Assembly: GCA_900542195.1 (NCBI GenBank)
Contig: UQNA01000006.1
Location: 1 to 64,000 of the forward strand
DNA: 64,000 bases
From: an uncultured Sutterella sp.
GTDB taxonomy: Bacteria; Pseudomonadota; Gammaproteobacteria; Burkholderiales; Burkholderiaceae_F
Reading direction: 5' to 3'
The notes under the pieces were generated by a model. That model was given only the letters and a program-made list of their open reading frames with translations. It did not search any database and was not told the DNA's origin. This document shows, piece after piece, positions 33,718 through 42,963 of the stretch (the first letter of the stretch is position 1; each line of letters opens with the position of its first letter). The position numbers were made by a program, and so were the translations under genes.

Positions 33718-35259
33718 ATGCAACTCAATCCGAGTGAAATTAGCGAGCTGCTTAAGCAGCGAATCGAAGGGATGGGTCTTAACACCAACCTTCGTACGGA
33801 AGGCACAGTTGTTTCTGTGACTGACGGTATTTGCCGTGTTCACGGTCTTTCTGACGTGATGCAAGGCGAAATGCTTGAATTCCCAAATAACACTTACGGT
33901 CTTGCTCTTAACTTAGAAAGAGATTCAGTCGGTGCTGTTATTCTGGGTAGCTATGAACATATTTCTGAAGGCGACATCGTTAAGACAACAGGCCGCATTC
34001 TTCAGGTTCCGGTCGGCCCGGCTTTGATTGGCCGCGTTGTTAACGCTCTTGGTCAGCCAATCGACGGCAAAGGCCCAATCGTTACCGACGAGTACGACGT
34101 TGTAGAAAAAGTTGCCCCGGGCGTTATCGACAGACAGTCCGTTAGCCAGCCGGTTCAGACAGGTTTGAAGTCAGTTGACTCCATGGTTCCAATCGGACGC
34201 GGCCAACGTGAGTTGATCATTGGTGACCGTCAGACTGGTAAGACAGCCGTTGCTATCGATACCATCATCAACCAGAAGGGTAAAGACCTTATCTGTATTT
34301 ATGTTGCTATCGGTCAGAAGGCTTCTACTATCGCCAACGTAGTACGTAAATTGGAAGAATACGGCGCAATGGATTACACCATCGTCGTTGCCGCTTCTGC
34401 ATCCGAATCTGCTGCTATGCAGTACATTGCTCCGTACTCCGGCGCAACAATGGGTGAATACTTCAGAGACCGCGGTCAGGATTCCTTGATTGTTTATGAT
34501 GACTTGACCAAGCAGGCTTGGGCATATCGTCAAATCTCCCTGCTTTTGCGCAGACCACCAGGACGTGAAGCTTATCCTGGCGACGTTTTCTACTTGCACA
34601 GCCGTCTTCTCGAAAGAGCTGCTCGTGTCAATCCGGAATACGTCGAAAGAAAGACTAAGGGTGCAGTAAAAGGCAAGACTGGTTCTATGACAGCTCTTCC
34701 GATTATTGAAACCCAGGCCGGTGACGTTACAGCTTTCGTTCCGACCAACGTAATTTCCATTACTGACGGCCAGATCTTCTTGGAAACCGACTTGTTCAAC
34801 GCAGGTATCCGTCCGGCTATTAACCCTGGTATTTCTGTGTCCCGTGTAGGTGGTGCAGCTCAGACCAAGATTATTAAGAAACTCGGCGGCGGTGTTCGTT
34901 TGGCTTTGGCTCAGTATCGTGAATTAGCAGCTTTCGCTCAGTTCGCTTCTGACCTTGACGAAGCAACACGTAAACAGCTCGAACGCGGTAAGGTTGTTAC
35001 AGAATTGATGAAACAGCCTCAGTACCAGCCTCTCCAAGTTTGGGAAGAAGCTTTGGTTCTTTTCGCGATCAACATGGGTGCTTACGACGATGTTGAAGTT
35101 AAGGATGCATTGAAAGTTGAAAAAGCCATGCAGGATTACATGAAAGTAAATCATGCTGATTTGATCGACCGCATCGAAAAAGAAAAGGCTTTGAGCAAAG
35201 AAGACGAACAACTTCTCACAGCTGCTGTTAATGAGTTCAAGAAATCCGGAGCTTATTAA
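33718..35259 (+). CDS. atpA: F0F1 ATP synthase subunit alpha
   Basis: The 513-aa protein has P-loop GDRQTGKT (about 169-176), the Q/R-rich ISLLLRRPPGREAYPGD segment and PAINPGISVSRVG. It is the non-catalytic nucleotide-binding subunit. Length and order are standard. Confidence 0.98.
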   Translation: MQLNPSEISELLKQRIEGMGLNTNLRTEGTVVSVTDGICRVHGLSDVMQGEMLEFPNNTYGLALNLERDSVGAVILGSYEHISEGDIVKTTGRILQVPVGPALIGRVVNALGQPIDGKGPIVTDEYDVVEKVAPGVIDRQSVSQPVQTGLKSVDSMVPIGRGQRELIIGDRQTGKTAVAIDTIINQKGKDLICIYVAIGQKASTIANVVRKLEEYGAMDYTIVVAASASESAAMQYIAPYSGATMGEYFRDRGQDSLIVYDDLTKQAWAYRQISLLLRRPPGREAYPGDVFYLHSRLLERAARVNPEYVERKTKGAVKGKTGSMTALPIIETQAGDVTAFVPTNVISITDGQIFLETDLFNAGIRPAINPGISVSRVGGAAQTKIIKKLGGGVRLALAQYRELAAFAQFASDLDEATRKQLERGKVVTELMKQPQYQPLQVWEEALVLFAINMGAYDDVEVKDALKVEKAMQDYMKVNHADLIDRIEKEKALSKEDEQLLTAAVNEFKKSGAY

Positions 35260-35285
35260 GGCGAGATTTACGTTAGAGGAACCTA

Positions 35286-36158
35286 ATGCCTAGCACAAAA
35301 GAAATTCGAGCAAAGATCCGATCGGTTCAAAACACCAGAAAGATCACTAAAGCTATGGAAATGGTTGCCGCTTCTAAGATGAAGAAGGCACAGGATCGTA
35401 TGAGGGCTGCTCGTCCCTACGGCGATACGATCCGCAACATGATTGGTCACTTGGCTGAGGCTTCGACTGAAATTACTCATCCTTTCCTCCGTAAAACGAC
35501 CAAGATTGACTCCATAGGTCTCATTTGCGTAACTACTGACAAAGGCTTAGCCGGAGCTTTGAACACTAACATTCAAAGATTGCTTGCTCATAGACTTCAT
35601 GAGTGGGCAACCGAAGGTAAGAAGGTCGAAGCTACTGCAATCGGTAATAAAGGTTTAGGTTTCCTCCAACGAGTTGGCGTGCCGGTTGTTTCGCAAGTAA
35701 CTCAGTTAGGAGATCGTCCTCACCTTGATCGCCTCTTAGGCGCTATCAAGGTTCAGATTGAGGCTTTCCAGAAAGGCGAAGTGGATGTTGTTTATTTAGC
35801 CTACTCTCGCTTCATTAACGCTATGAAGCAAGAACCGGTTATCGAACAGCTCCTTCCGCTTCCAAAGAAAGTCATTGAAGCTGATGAAAAAACAGTTTCC
35901 TGGGACTACATCTACGAACCGAGTCCAGAGCAAGTATTGAAGGTCTTACTCAAGCGCTACGTAGAAGCATTGATTTACCAGGCAGTAGCTGAAAATATGG
36001 CTAGCGAACAAAGCGCCCGTATGGTAGCTATGAAGGCCGCTTCTGATAACGCTAAGAAGCTTATCGATGACCTGCAGCTTGTTTACAACAAGACTCGCCA
36101 GGCAGGTATTACCAAAGAGATTACTGAGATCGTCGGCGGTGCTGCCGCTGTGTCTTAA
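35286..36158 (+). CDS. atpG: F0F1 ATP synthase subunit gamma
   Basis: The 290-aa protein begins with KEIRAKIRSVQNTRKITKAM and ends with the rotor-shaft signature NKTRQAGITKEITEIVGGA. It is the central stalk of the motor. AGAGGAACC lies before the ATG. Confidence 0.97.
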   Translation: MPSTKEIRAKIRSVQNTRKITKAMEMVAASKMKKAQDRMRAARPYGDTIRNMIGHLAEASTEITHPFLRKTTKIDSIGLICVTTDKGLAGALNTNIQRLLAHRLHEWATEGKKVEATAIGNKGLGFLQRVGVPVVSQVTQLGDRPHLDRLLGAIKVQIEAFQKGEVDVVYLAYSRFINAMKQEPVIEQLLPLPKKVIEADEKTVSWDYIYEPSPEQVLKVLLKRYVEALIYQAVAENMASEQSARMVAMKAASDNAKKLIDDLQLVYNKTRQAGITKEITEIVGGAAAVS

Positions 36159-36184
36159 TTAAGAAATTCGAACGAGGATTAGTC

Positions 36185-37588
36185 ATGAGTGACGGAAAAA
36201 TCGTACAGGTTATTGGCGCTGTGGTTGACATCGAATTCCCACGCGACAAGATGCCTAATGTTTACGACGCCCTTGTCCTTGAAAAGGATGAGAAAAATAC
36301 GCTTGCTGAAGAAGGTTTAACTTTCGAAGTTCAGCAGCAATTAGGCGATGGTTTAGTTAGAACTATTGCTATGGGCTCTTCTGAAGGTCTCCAAAGAGGT
36401 ATGGCTGTTAAGGCTTTAGGCCACGGAATCGAAGTTCCTGTTGGTCCTAAGACTCTTGGCCGTATTATGGACGTTCTGGGTCGCCCAATCGACGAAGCCG
36501 GTCCTATTGGCGAAGAAAAGAGAATGCCAATTCACCGTGCTGCTCCTAAATTTGACGAGTTGAGCCCATCTGTTGACCTTTTGGAAACAGGTATTAAGGT
36601 TATTGACTTGGTTTGCCCGTTCGCTAAAGGCGGTAAGATTGGTCTGTTCGGCGGTGCTGGTGTAGGCAAGACAGTTAACATGATGGAACTCATCAACAAC
36701 ATCGCTAAAGCTTACGGTGGTTATTCCGTATTTGCCGGTGTTGGTGAAAGAACTCGTGAAGGTAATGACTTCTATCACGAAATGGAAGACTCCAAGGTTC
36801 TTGATAAGGTTGCCATGGTGTTCGGTCAGATGAACGAACCTCCAGGAAACCGTTTGAGAGTTGCCTTGACAGGTTTGACAATGGCTGAAGCATTCCGTGA
36901 CGAAGGCCGCGACATTCTTCTGTTTATTGATAACATTTACCGTTACACATTGGCAGGTACTGAAGTATCCGCTTTGTTAGGCCGTATGCCTTCTGCTGTG
37001 GGCTATCAGCCGACACTTGCTGAAGAAATGGGTAAACTCCAGGAACGTATTGCTTCCACTAAGGTTGGTTCCATTACTTCCATTCAGGCCGTTTACGTTC
37101 CTGCTGACGACTTGACTGACCCGTCTCCGGCTACAACATTCGGCCACTTGGACGCTACAGTTGTGTTGTCTCGTGATATTGCTGCTTTGGGTATTTATCC
37201 GGCTGTTGACCCGCTTGATTCCACATCCCGTCAGATCGACCCGAACATCATTGGTGAAGAACACTACAGCGTTACTCGCCGTGTTCAGGCTACATTGCAG
37301 CGCTACAAGGAATTGAGAGACATTATCGCCATTCTCGGTATGGACGAACTTTCTCCGGAAGACAAACTCTCCGTTACAAGAGCTCGTAAGATTCAGCGTT
37401 TCTTGTCTCAGCCTTTCCACGTTGCTGAAGTGTTTACCGGTACTCCTGGTAAGTATGTTCCTCTCAAAGAAACTATTCGTGGTTTCAAGATGATTGTTGA
37501 CGGCGAATGCGATCAACTTCCGGAACAGGCTTTCTACATGGTTGGTACTATTGACGAAGCCTTCGAAAAGGCCAAGACACTTAAGTAA
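36185..37588 (+). CDS. atpD: F0F1 ATP synthase subunit beta
   Basis: The 467-aa catalytic subunit has P-loop GGAGVGKT (about 156-163), GERTREGNDFYHEM, DNIYRYTLAGTEVSALLGR and the DELS region near the C-terminus. GAGGATT precedes the ATG. Confidence 0.98.
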   Translation: MSDGKIVQVIGAVVDIEFPRDKMPNVYDALVLEKDEKNTLAEEGLTFEVQQQLGDGLVRTIAMGSSEGLQRGMAVKALGHGIEVPVGPKTLGRIMDVLGRPIDEAGPIGEEKRMPIHRAAPKFDELSPSVDLLETGIKVIDLVCPFAKGGKIGLFGGAGVGKTVNMMELINNIAKAYGGYSVFAGVGERTREGNDFYHEMEDSKVLDKVAMVFGQMNEPPGNRLRVALTGLTMAEAFRDEGRDILLFIDNIYRYTLAGTEVSALLGRMPSAVGYQPTLAEEMGKLQERIASTKVGSITSIQAVYVPADDLTDPSPATTFGHLDATVVLSRDIAALGIYPAVDPLDSTSRQIDPNIIGEEHYSVTRRVQATLQRYKELRDIIAILGMDELSPEDKLSVTRARKIQRFLSQPFHVAEVFTGTPGKYVPLKETIRGFKMIVDGECDQLPEQAFYMVGTIDEAFEKAKTLK

Positions 37589-37628
37589 TCTTTGGCGGGT
37601 AAAACCCGCCAGCACCATGGAGATTTAA

Positions 37629-38045
37629 ATGAGCAAAAAACTTAAAGTCGACGTAGTCAACGCTGAGGAGTCTCTCTTCAGCGGTGAAGCTGAGTTCGTT
37701 GCTCTTCCTGGTATCGAAGGTGAGTTAGGCATTTTGCCTGGTCATACTCCTCTCATCACATTGATTCGTCCCGGACTCGTCAGAATCCGCAAAGAAGGTC
37801 AAGAAGGTGAGGATGAGTTCTTTGTAGCCGGCGGCGTATTGGAAGTTCAACCAAATAATGTGATTGTTCTTGCTGACGTCGCTATCCGCAGCAAAGACTT
37901 GGATGAGGCCAAAGCTAAAGAAGCTATGGATCGAGCCAAGGAAGCCGCTAAGAATGCTTCAAGCCAGATTGAAGTTGCTAAGCTCGAAGCTGAAATTAGT
38001 ATGCTTGCAGAACAACTGCGTATCCTTCAGAAGCTCAAGAGATAA
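37629..38045 (+). CDS. atpC: F0F1 ATP synthase subunit epsilon
   Basis: The 138-aa protein has the beta-sandwich motifs ALPGIEGELGILPGHTPLIT and FVAGGVLEVQPNNV and a two-helix C-terminus that can inhibit the motor. It ends the operon and a strong terminator follows. Confidence 0.97.
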   Translation: MSKKLKVDVVNAEESLFSGEAEFVALPGIEGELGILPGHTPLITLIRPGLVRIRKEGQEGEDEFFVAGGVLEVQPNNVIVLADVAIRSKDLDEAKAKEAMDRAKEAAKNASSQIEVAKLEAEISMLAEQLRILQKLKR

Positions 38046-38063
38046 TTTTCTCAAGCATCAAAA

Positions 38064-38096
38064 AAACCCTGCCGTAAAAAGCGGGGTTTATTTTTA
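38064..38096 (+). terminator. rho-independent terminator of the atp operon
   Basis: AAACCCTGC (38064-38072) pairs with GCGGGGTTT (38081-38089), and a T-rich tail follows. Confidence 0.9.
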
Positions 38097-38233
38097 TCTG
38101 TTCAGTCTTATATGCAAGACACGGCCTAATAAAATTCTTGTATCACGAGTAACTTTCGGTTACTTTCTTCAGCGGGATTTCTTATAATTACGATACTTCA
38201 TTATATTTATTAGAAACCTTATAGGAGTTCAAA

Positions 38234-38602
38234 GTGATCCTAGTCTCTACTGACGGCACAGAATTATCTGACAAAGCAGTTCATACCGCAGCTAAATTGG
38301 CTAAGCAGCTGAATACTTCCGTCCTGGGAATTATTGTTGTCAAATCCAAGGGTGCAGAATCTGCAATCAAAGCTCTCGATGATGTCAAAGATGTTTGCGA
38401 AAGAGCGGGGACACCTTGCGAAGTAGCTGAGATTATCGGAACTTCTGTTCCGGATTCTATTTTGAAGACAGCTCAAGAAAGAGATGTTCGTTTTATTGTG
38501 ATGGCCAGCCGTGGCTTAGGAACCCTGGGTTCCCTCTTTATCGGCAGTTCAACTCAGCAGGTTTTGGCTAAGGCTGATCGTCCTGTTTTGGTTGTCCGCT
38601 AA
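38234..38602 (+). CDS. universal stress protein (UspA family)
   Basis: The 122-aa protein starts at GTG, fixed by AGGAG a few bases upstream. The N-terminal VSTDGTELSDKAV and C-terminal MASRGLGTLGSLFIGSSTQQVLAKADRPVLVVR region carries the GxxG-x9-GS ATP-binding pattern of UspA-type nucleotide-binding proteins. It is monocistronic, between two terminators. Its exact role cannot be told. Confidence 0.88.
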   Translation: MILVSTDGTELSDKAVHTAAKLAKQLNTSVLGIIVVKSKGAESAIKALDDVKDVCERAGTPCEVAEIIGTSVPDSILKTAQERDVRFIVMASRGLGTLGSLFIGSSTQQVLAKADRPVLVVR

Positions 38603-38624
38603 CCAGCAGCAAATCCAGACATAC

Positions 38625-38654
38625 AAGGACTCCTAAGGAGTCCTTCAGTTTTTT
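38625..38654 (+). terminator. rho-independent terminator after the universal stress gene
   Basis: AAGGACTCC and GGAGTCCTT pair perfectly around the loop TAA and are followed by CAG and six T. Confidence 0.92.
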
Positions 38655-38703
38655 GAGCTAACCTCATACTCTTCCTATTAATTCCGGTTGGAGCCTGTTT
38701 CGA

Positions 38704-39771
38704 ATGAGACCAACAAACGATACTTTTTTAAGAGCCTTATTAAAAGAAAAGACTGAATACACTCCTATTTGGCTGATGAGACAGGCTGGCCGCTATCTTC
38801 CTGAATATCGCGCAACAAGAGCAGAGGCAGGCAGCTTTATGGATTTGGCAATGAATCCACATTATGCTTGTGAGGTTACATTGCAGCCGGTTGAAAGATA
38901 TCCGCTCGACGCTGCTATTCTGTTTTCTGACATTCTTACAATTCCGGATGCCATGGGCTTAGGTTTAAGTTTTCAAGCCGGAGAGGGCCCGAAGTTTGAA
39001 AAAGCCGTAAGAGACGAAGAAACAGTCAATTCCCTATTTGTTCCGGATCCAAGCGGCAAACTCAAATATGTTACGGACGCAGTCGTTGAAATCAAGAAAG
39101 CATTAAATAACCGCATTCCTCTCATCGGCTTCTCTGGCAGCCCGTTCACTTTGGCATGTTACATGGTTGAAGGCGGAAGCTCTTCTTCTTTCCAGAACGT
39201 TAAGAAGATGATGTATCAGCGACCAGATCTTTTCCATAAGATTTTGGAAACCAACGCTCAGGCGGTTGCGGCCTACTTAAACGCTCAAATAGAGGCCGGA
39301 GTTAATGCAGTTATGGTATTTGATACCTGGGGCGGTTCTTTGGCTCATAGACAATATCAAGAGTTCTCCTTGGCTTATATGAAGAAGGTCGTTGACAGCC
39401 TGATCAAAGAGCGAGACGGAGAAAGAATTCCTTCTATTGTATTTACTAAGGGTTCTGCACCTTGGGTAACCGACATCGCTTCCATCGGAGCTAATGCTAT
39501 GGGCCTTGATTGGACTGTCAGCTTAGGCGAAGTCCGAAAACTAGTTCAGGATAAAGTTGCCCTCCAAGGAAATCTTGATCCTTCCGTCCTCTTTGCTGAC
39601 GAAAAAGTTATCAGAGAGCAGGCTCGCGCCGTGATTGATGATTTCGGCATGGTTGGTAACGGAGGCCACGTATTCAACTTAGGACACGGCATTGATAAGA
39701 CAACTCCGCCGGAAAATGTTCAGTATCTTGTTGATGAAGTTCACAACTACAGTAAGAAATATCATCTCTAA
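38704..39771 (+). CDS. hemE: uroporphyrinogen decarboxylase
   Basis: The 355-aa protein has the URO-D signatures PIWLMRQAGRYLPEYR near the N-terminus and GFSGSPFTLACYMVEGGSS in the middle. It decarboxylates uroporphyrinogen III to coproporphyrinogen III, a step needed for the hemes of the multiheme cytochromes in this window. It lies between terminators as a single gene. Confidence 0.97.
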   Translation: MRPTNDTFLRALLKEKTEYTPIWLMRQAGRYLPEYRATRAEAGSFMDLAMNPHYACEVTLQPVERYPLDAAILFSDILTIPDAMGLGLSFQAGEGPKFEKAVRDEETVNSLFVPDPSGKLKYVTDAVVEIKKALNNRIPLIGFSGSPFTLACYMVEGGSSSSFQNVKKMMYQRPDLFHKILETNAQAVAAYLNAQIEAGVNAVMVFDTWGGSLAHRQYQEFSLAYMKKVVDSLIKERDGERIPSIVFTKGSAPWVTDIASIGANAMGLDWTVSLGEVRKLVQDKVALQGNLDPSVLFADEKVIREQARAVIDDFGMVGNGGHVFNLGHGIDKTTPPENVQYLVDEVHNYSKKYHL

Positions 39772-39790
39772 AAAATAACTCCTTGAAGAT

Positions 39791-39836
39791 AAGCCGTTGA
39801 TAGAGGTAGTGTAGGCTACCTCTTCAACGGCTTTTT
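39791..39836 (+). terminator. rho-independent terminator after hemE
   Basis: AGCCGTTGA with AGAGGTAG pairs with CTACCTCTT and CAACGGCT (39792-39832), and five T follow. Confidence 0.88.
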
Positions 39837-39887
39837 CGAAAGTCCAATTCTTTTAACGAGACAAGAGAAGTCTTGCTTGAGGTCGAA

Positions 39888-40229
39888 CTATCTCACCTTA
39901 TAGTCAAATTTATGGCATTGAGCGCAGTAGTTTTCGGGAGCTTCATGTTGAACATGACAAAGAACACAGTCGCCATTATGAGGAGCATCATGAGGATTTG
40001 GTTCCAGTCCTTTGGTTTTACTAATTAATCCACTTTTGTCGTGGCACTTTAGACAATCCGATGTTTCAGGAAATTTTGGATCCTTCATATCCGATCCATG
40101 GCAAGTTTGGCAACTAACTCCTTTTTTGACATGGCGGTCAGCTCCGAATTCAGCAGCATTAACTGAAAGGGAAAAGGCTAAAAAGCACAGAGCTGTTAGT
40201 TCAAGAAATCTATTCTTTGAAAGCGGCAT
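39888..40229 (-). CDS. periplasmic small tetraheme cytochrome c (locus 3)
   Basis: The 113-aa protein has a Sec signal peptide (core about 10-22, cut near VNA, 24) and four CxxCH sites (CQTCH, CLKCH, CVLCH, CAQCH). NPHDAPHNG before the third heme parallels the other two cytochromes. A longer frame starts at 40265, but a GAAA-loop hairpin (40241-40256) lies between the two starts and the signal peptide begins at 40229, so the shorter form is preferred. Neither start has a good ribosome site. It follows the reductase gene and is its probable electron donor. Confidence 0.85.
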   Translation of the reverse strand: MPLSKNRFLELTALCFLAFSLSVNAAEFGADRHVKKGVSCQTCHGSDMKDPKFPETSDCLKCHDKSGLISKTKGLEPNPHDAPHNGDCVLCHVQHEAPENYCAQCHKFDYKVR

Positions 40230-40240
40230 AGTATGCTGTC

Positions 40241-40256
40241 CCGGTGTTTCCACCGG
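40241..40256 (-). other. GAAA-tetraloop hairpin between reductase and cytochrome genes
   Basis: On the minus strand CCGGTG and CACCGG pair perfectly around GAAA, a stable GNRA tetraloop. It starts 18 bases after the flavoprotein stop and could protect the upstream message or set the reductase-to-cytochrome ratio. Confidence 0.6.
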
Positions 40257-40273
40257 AACTTCCATAAATTAAG

Positions 40274-41791
40274 TTATGAAGCGGCATTACGGCCCGCAAT
40301 TCGACCATTCACGATACAGTCGGTAACAGCGTTTGAACCCAGACGGACAGCTCCATGTACGCCGCCAGTTGATTCTCCTGCTGCATAAAGTCCGGGAATG
40401 ACTTTCCCATAATTATCGAGAACCTGAGCTTGCGGATTAGTTAGCAAGCCTCCCATGCAATGGTGGACCTTCGGAGAAAGACGGGTGACAAACCATGGAC
40501 CTTCGTCTTGAGGCTTCAAATCTTCGTTAACTCGTCTTCCCATCGGATCTTTTTTAGTCTTAATCGAATCATTAACAGCAGCAATAGTTTCCTGCAAATC
40601 GACTAAAGGAATGTTGTAAGCCTTAGCCATATCCTCTAATGTCGGGTATTCAAAAAGAACTTTAATTTTCTTCTGCCTTTCGCTCCAACCAGGACGAATG
40701 ACATTAAACAATTCCATCGTCTTCTTATCACCCACGGATAGGCAGTCGTGCCCTTCGTTCAAGTGAGAAAGGATGGCGTCGCAACGAATCTTGCGATCGG
40801 CTAGTTCATTGACGAAGCGTTTGCCCGTTGCTGCGTCAATCCAAAAACCGTAAGCTTGAGTATGACCCGCCCAAGCCCAGCCAATACCGAATCCGGGCTC
40901 GTCAGGACTTGTGTAAGGCAGACATTGAATCCAGTCTTGTTGAATTAATTGAGCGCCTAGGTTGGCGGCCTCTCTCCACAATTCTGCAGTGGCTCCCGGC
41001 TGGTTAGTTGTTTGAAATGCTTCTCCAAGTTTCGGATCAAACATACTTCGATAAGCTACATCAGCACTGAAACCGCCGTTAGCTAAGATGACGGCTTTCC
41101 TTGCTTTGATGTTCTTTGGTTTACCTGAGTTTTCTTTACCAAAGCGGTAATTCTGACGTACGGCTACACCAAGGACTCTGCCTTCAGGATCCACAAAAAT
41201 CTTGTCAACGATTGTACGAATACGAGGTTTTACTCCTAACTTCTCCAATGCAGCCAACTGTTTGGTGACGATTTCAGAGCCGCGACCATTGATTGTGTAC
41301 ATGCTCCGAGGCACGCTGTGGCCGCCTTCATGTTTAAGAATCGTGTCGCTAAACTTAACTCCAAGTTCATCGACGAGCATACGATAGGCAGGATAGGCCT
41401 CTTCGCACATAGCTTTGACTTTGTCCGGATGATTTAATCCTAAACCGGCCTTGATGGTGTCTTTCATCATGAGCTCAGGAGAGTCTTTGATTCCTTTTGA
41501 TTTTTGGATCTCAGTTCCTGGAACAGCCATGATCCCGCCGTTGATAATGGAGTTTCCTCCTGCAGTTGGCATTTTTTCAAGAATGACGACATCTGCATTT
41601 CTTTTCTTGGCCTCGTATGCTGCGGCTAAGCCCGCAAATCCGGAACCAACCACGATAATGTCAGTTTCTTCATCCCAATTTGGAGATTGTGTTTCTTTAG
41701 CCTGTGCCTGCACGGTCGTTCCAAAAAAAGCGGAAAGAGCACCGAGTGTTCCGACTTTAGCAAGAGTTCTGCGGTTCATTGAGATTGTCAT
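40274..41791 (-). CDS. Tat-exported fumarate-reductase-like flavoprotein (locus 3)
   Basis: The 505-aa protein has a twin-arginine signal (NRRTLAKVG, Arg7-Arg8), FAD motif GSGFAG (49-54), NELADRK with the proton-donor Arg, VHHCMGG and VRLGSN (Arg483). It differs from the other two reductases: the pocket segment reads IQCLPYTSPDE instead of QLGPWxSPDE, the His pair HH of fumarate reductases is kept, and LGSN replaces LGGC. A different unsaturated acid is likely. AAGGAG precedes the ATG. A LysR gene is divergent and a Dcu-type carrier is nearby; no lyase-like gene accompanies it. Confidence 0.86.
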   Translation of the reverse strand: MTISMNRRTLAKVGTLGALSAFFGTTVQAQAKETQSPNWDEETDIIVVGSGFAGLAAAYEAKKRNADVVILEKMPTAGGNSIINGGIMAVPGTEIQKSKGIKDSPELMMKDTIKAGLGLNHPDKVKAMCEEAYPAYRMLVDELGVKFSDTILKHEGGHSVPRSMYTINGRGSEIVTKQLAALEKLGVKPRIRTIVDKIFVDPEGRVLGVAVRQNYRFGKENSGKPKNIKARKAVILANGGFSADVAYRSMFDPKLGEAFQTTNQPGATAELWREAANLGAQLIQQDWIQCLPYTSPDEPGFGIGWAWAGHTQAYGFWIDAATGKRFVNELADRKIRCDAILSHLNEGHDCLSVGDKKTMELFNVIRPGWSERQKKIKVLFEYPTLEDMAKAYNIPLVDLQETIAAVNDSIKTKKDPMGRRVNEDLKPQDEGPWFVTRLSPKVHHCMGGLLTNPQAQVLDNYGKVIPGLYAAGESTGGVHGAVRLGSNAVTDCIVNGRIAGRNAAS

Positions 41792-41872
41792 AGCTTTTCT
41801 CCTTGGTTAAGCTTTACTACGAGAAAAATTCTATGAACTCGTCCGAGGGCTAGCCATATAATTTCTATATTT

Positions 41873-41893
41873 AAATTGTCTTTTCAACAATTT
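41873..41893. promoter_or_regulatory. LysR-type inverted repeat upstream of the locus 3 regulator
   Basis: AAATTGT and ACAATTT form a perfect 7-bp inverted repeat with a 7-bp spacer, containing a T-N11-A core. It is just upstream of the lysR start in the divergent region, as expected for autoregulation and control of the reductase. Confidence 0.55.
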
Positions 41894-41897
41894 ATTT

Positions 41898-42890
41898 ATG
41901 ATTGCTACAAAAAACATAGCCGCGTGGGAAGTATTGGACTCATTGAGTTCTGGTCAAGGCTTAAAGCAAGCCTCAATTGAGACCGATTTGGACTTAGCTC
42001 GATGTACGAGACTTGTTCAGCAATTAGAAGAAAAAACTGGTCTTGTCTTAATAAACCACAAAGAAAGACCTGCAAAATTATCAAAAGCCGGCACAGTTAT
42101 TCTGCCCGCAGTAAAGGAGCTCCTCTCCTCCTATAAAAAGCTGGAAGAAGCTGTAGAGGCGGCTAGAAATGAGAAGATAGACCTCAAGGTTAGTATTCCT
42201 ATTAACTCACCGCGCAACACAATTTATCCTTTGATTAAAGCGTGTGCGAAAGAATACCCGGAAATAAACCTAGAAATTATGGCGGATTGTGATCATGAGG
42301 ACGTTTTGAGAAAAAAAGTTAAAGCCGCCTACTTACCTTATCGTCCTCCTTCCGAAGGCCTCATTATTTTTACAGTGAATCCATCTTTTATCAATGTGCC
42401 ATTGGCGTCTTTGGAATATGTGAGAAAGAATGGGATGCCTACTCATCCGAGAGATCTGCTCGAACACGACGTCATTATTCGCTCCGGAAGGCACTATCCT
42501 TTGACGAAGATTCTTCAAAAAGGCTCATTAGAGCATCCTCTTGTTTTTAGAAAAATTGCCTTCGCTGGAGATGTTCTTTCAGCGAAGGAAGCTCTTTTGG
42601 CCGGCGATGGCATATCAATTGATTTGTCTTTTTCTTCATGTCAAGAAGAGGTTAGTCAAGGTTTATTAGTACCGGTTTTAGGAGGGTGGCATAAAGAACC
42701 TTGGGATCTAACAATTGCTGTCGATCGAGATCTTATTCACAACTCTAGAGTGGTTGAATTTTTCCGAGTTTTTGCCGAAGCGGAAGGCAAAGCCTCCCAA
42801 GTAAGAGCACGTACAATCGCTGAGATTTTAAAGAAGCATGAAAGAGAATGCCTTGGAATCAATTCGGAGTCAGTGGAGTTTACGGGCTAA
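41898..42890 (+). CDS. LysR-family regulator of locus 3
   Basis: The 330-aa protein has an N-terminal winged helix (about 8-66, with GLKQASIETDLDLARCTRLVQQLEEKTG) and a two-lobed co-inducer domain (about 95-300). It is divergent from the flavoprotein gene with 106 bp between the starts and is probably its activator. It also faces the Dcu carrier gene, which converges on it. The effector is likely the reductase substrate. Confidence 0.88.
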   Translation: MIATKNIAAWEVLDSLSSGQGLKQASIETDLDLARCTRLVQQLEEKTGLVLINHKERPAKLSKAGTVILPAVKELLSSYKKLEEAVEAARNEKIDLKVSIPINSPRNTIYPLIKACAKEYPEINLEIMADCDHEDVLRKKVKAAYLPYRPPSEGLIIFTVNPSFINVPLASLEYVRKNGMPTHPRDLLEHDVIIRSGRHYPLTKILQKGSLEHPLVFRKIAFAGDVLSAKEALLAGDGISIDLSFSSCQEEVSQGLLVPVLGGWHKEPWDLTIAVDRDLIHNSRVVEFFRVFAEAEGKASQVRARTIAEILKKHERECLGINSESVEFTG

Positions 42891-42963
42891 CAACATTTAT
42901 CCCAATAAAAACTGTTGCTAAGCGCTAAGGCTTGGCAACAGTCAGTTTATTGTTTAAGAGAGA

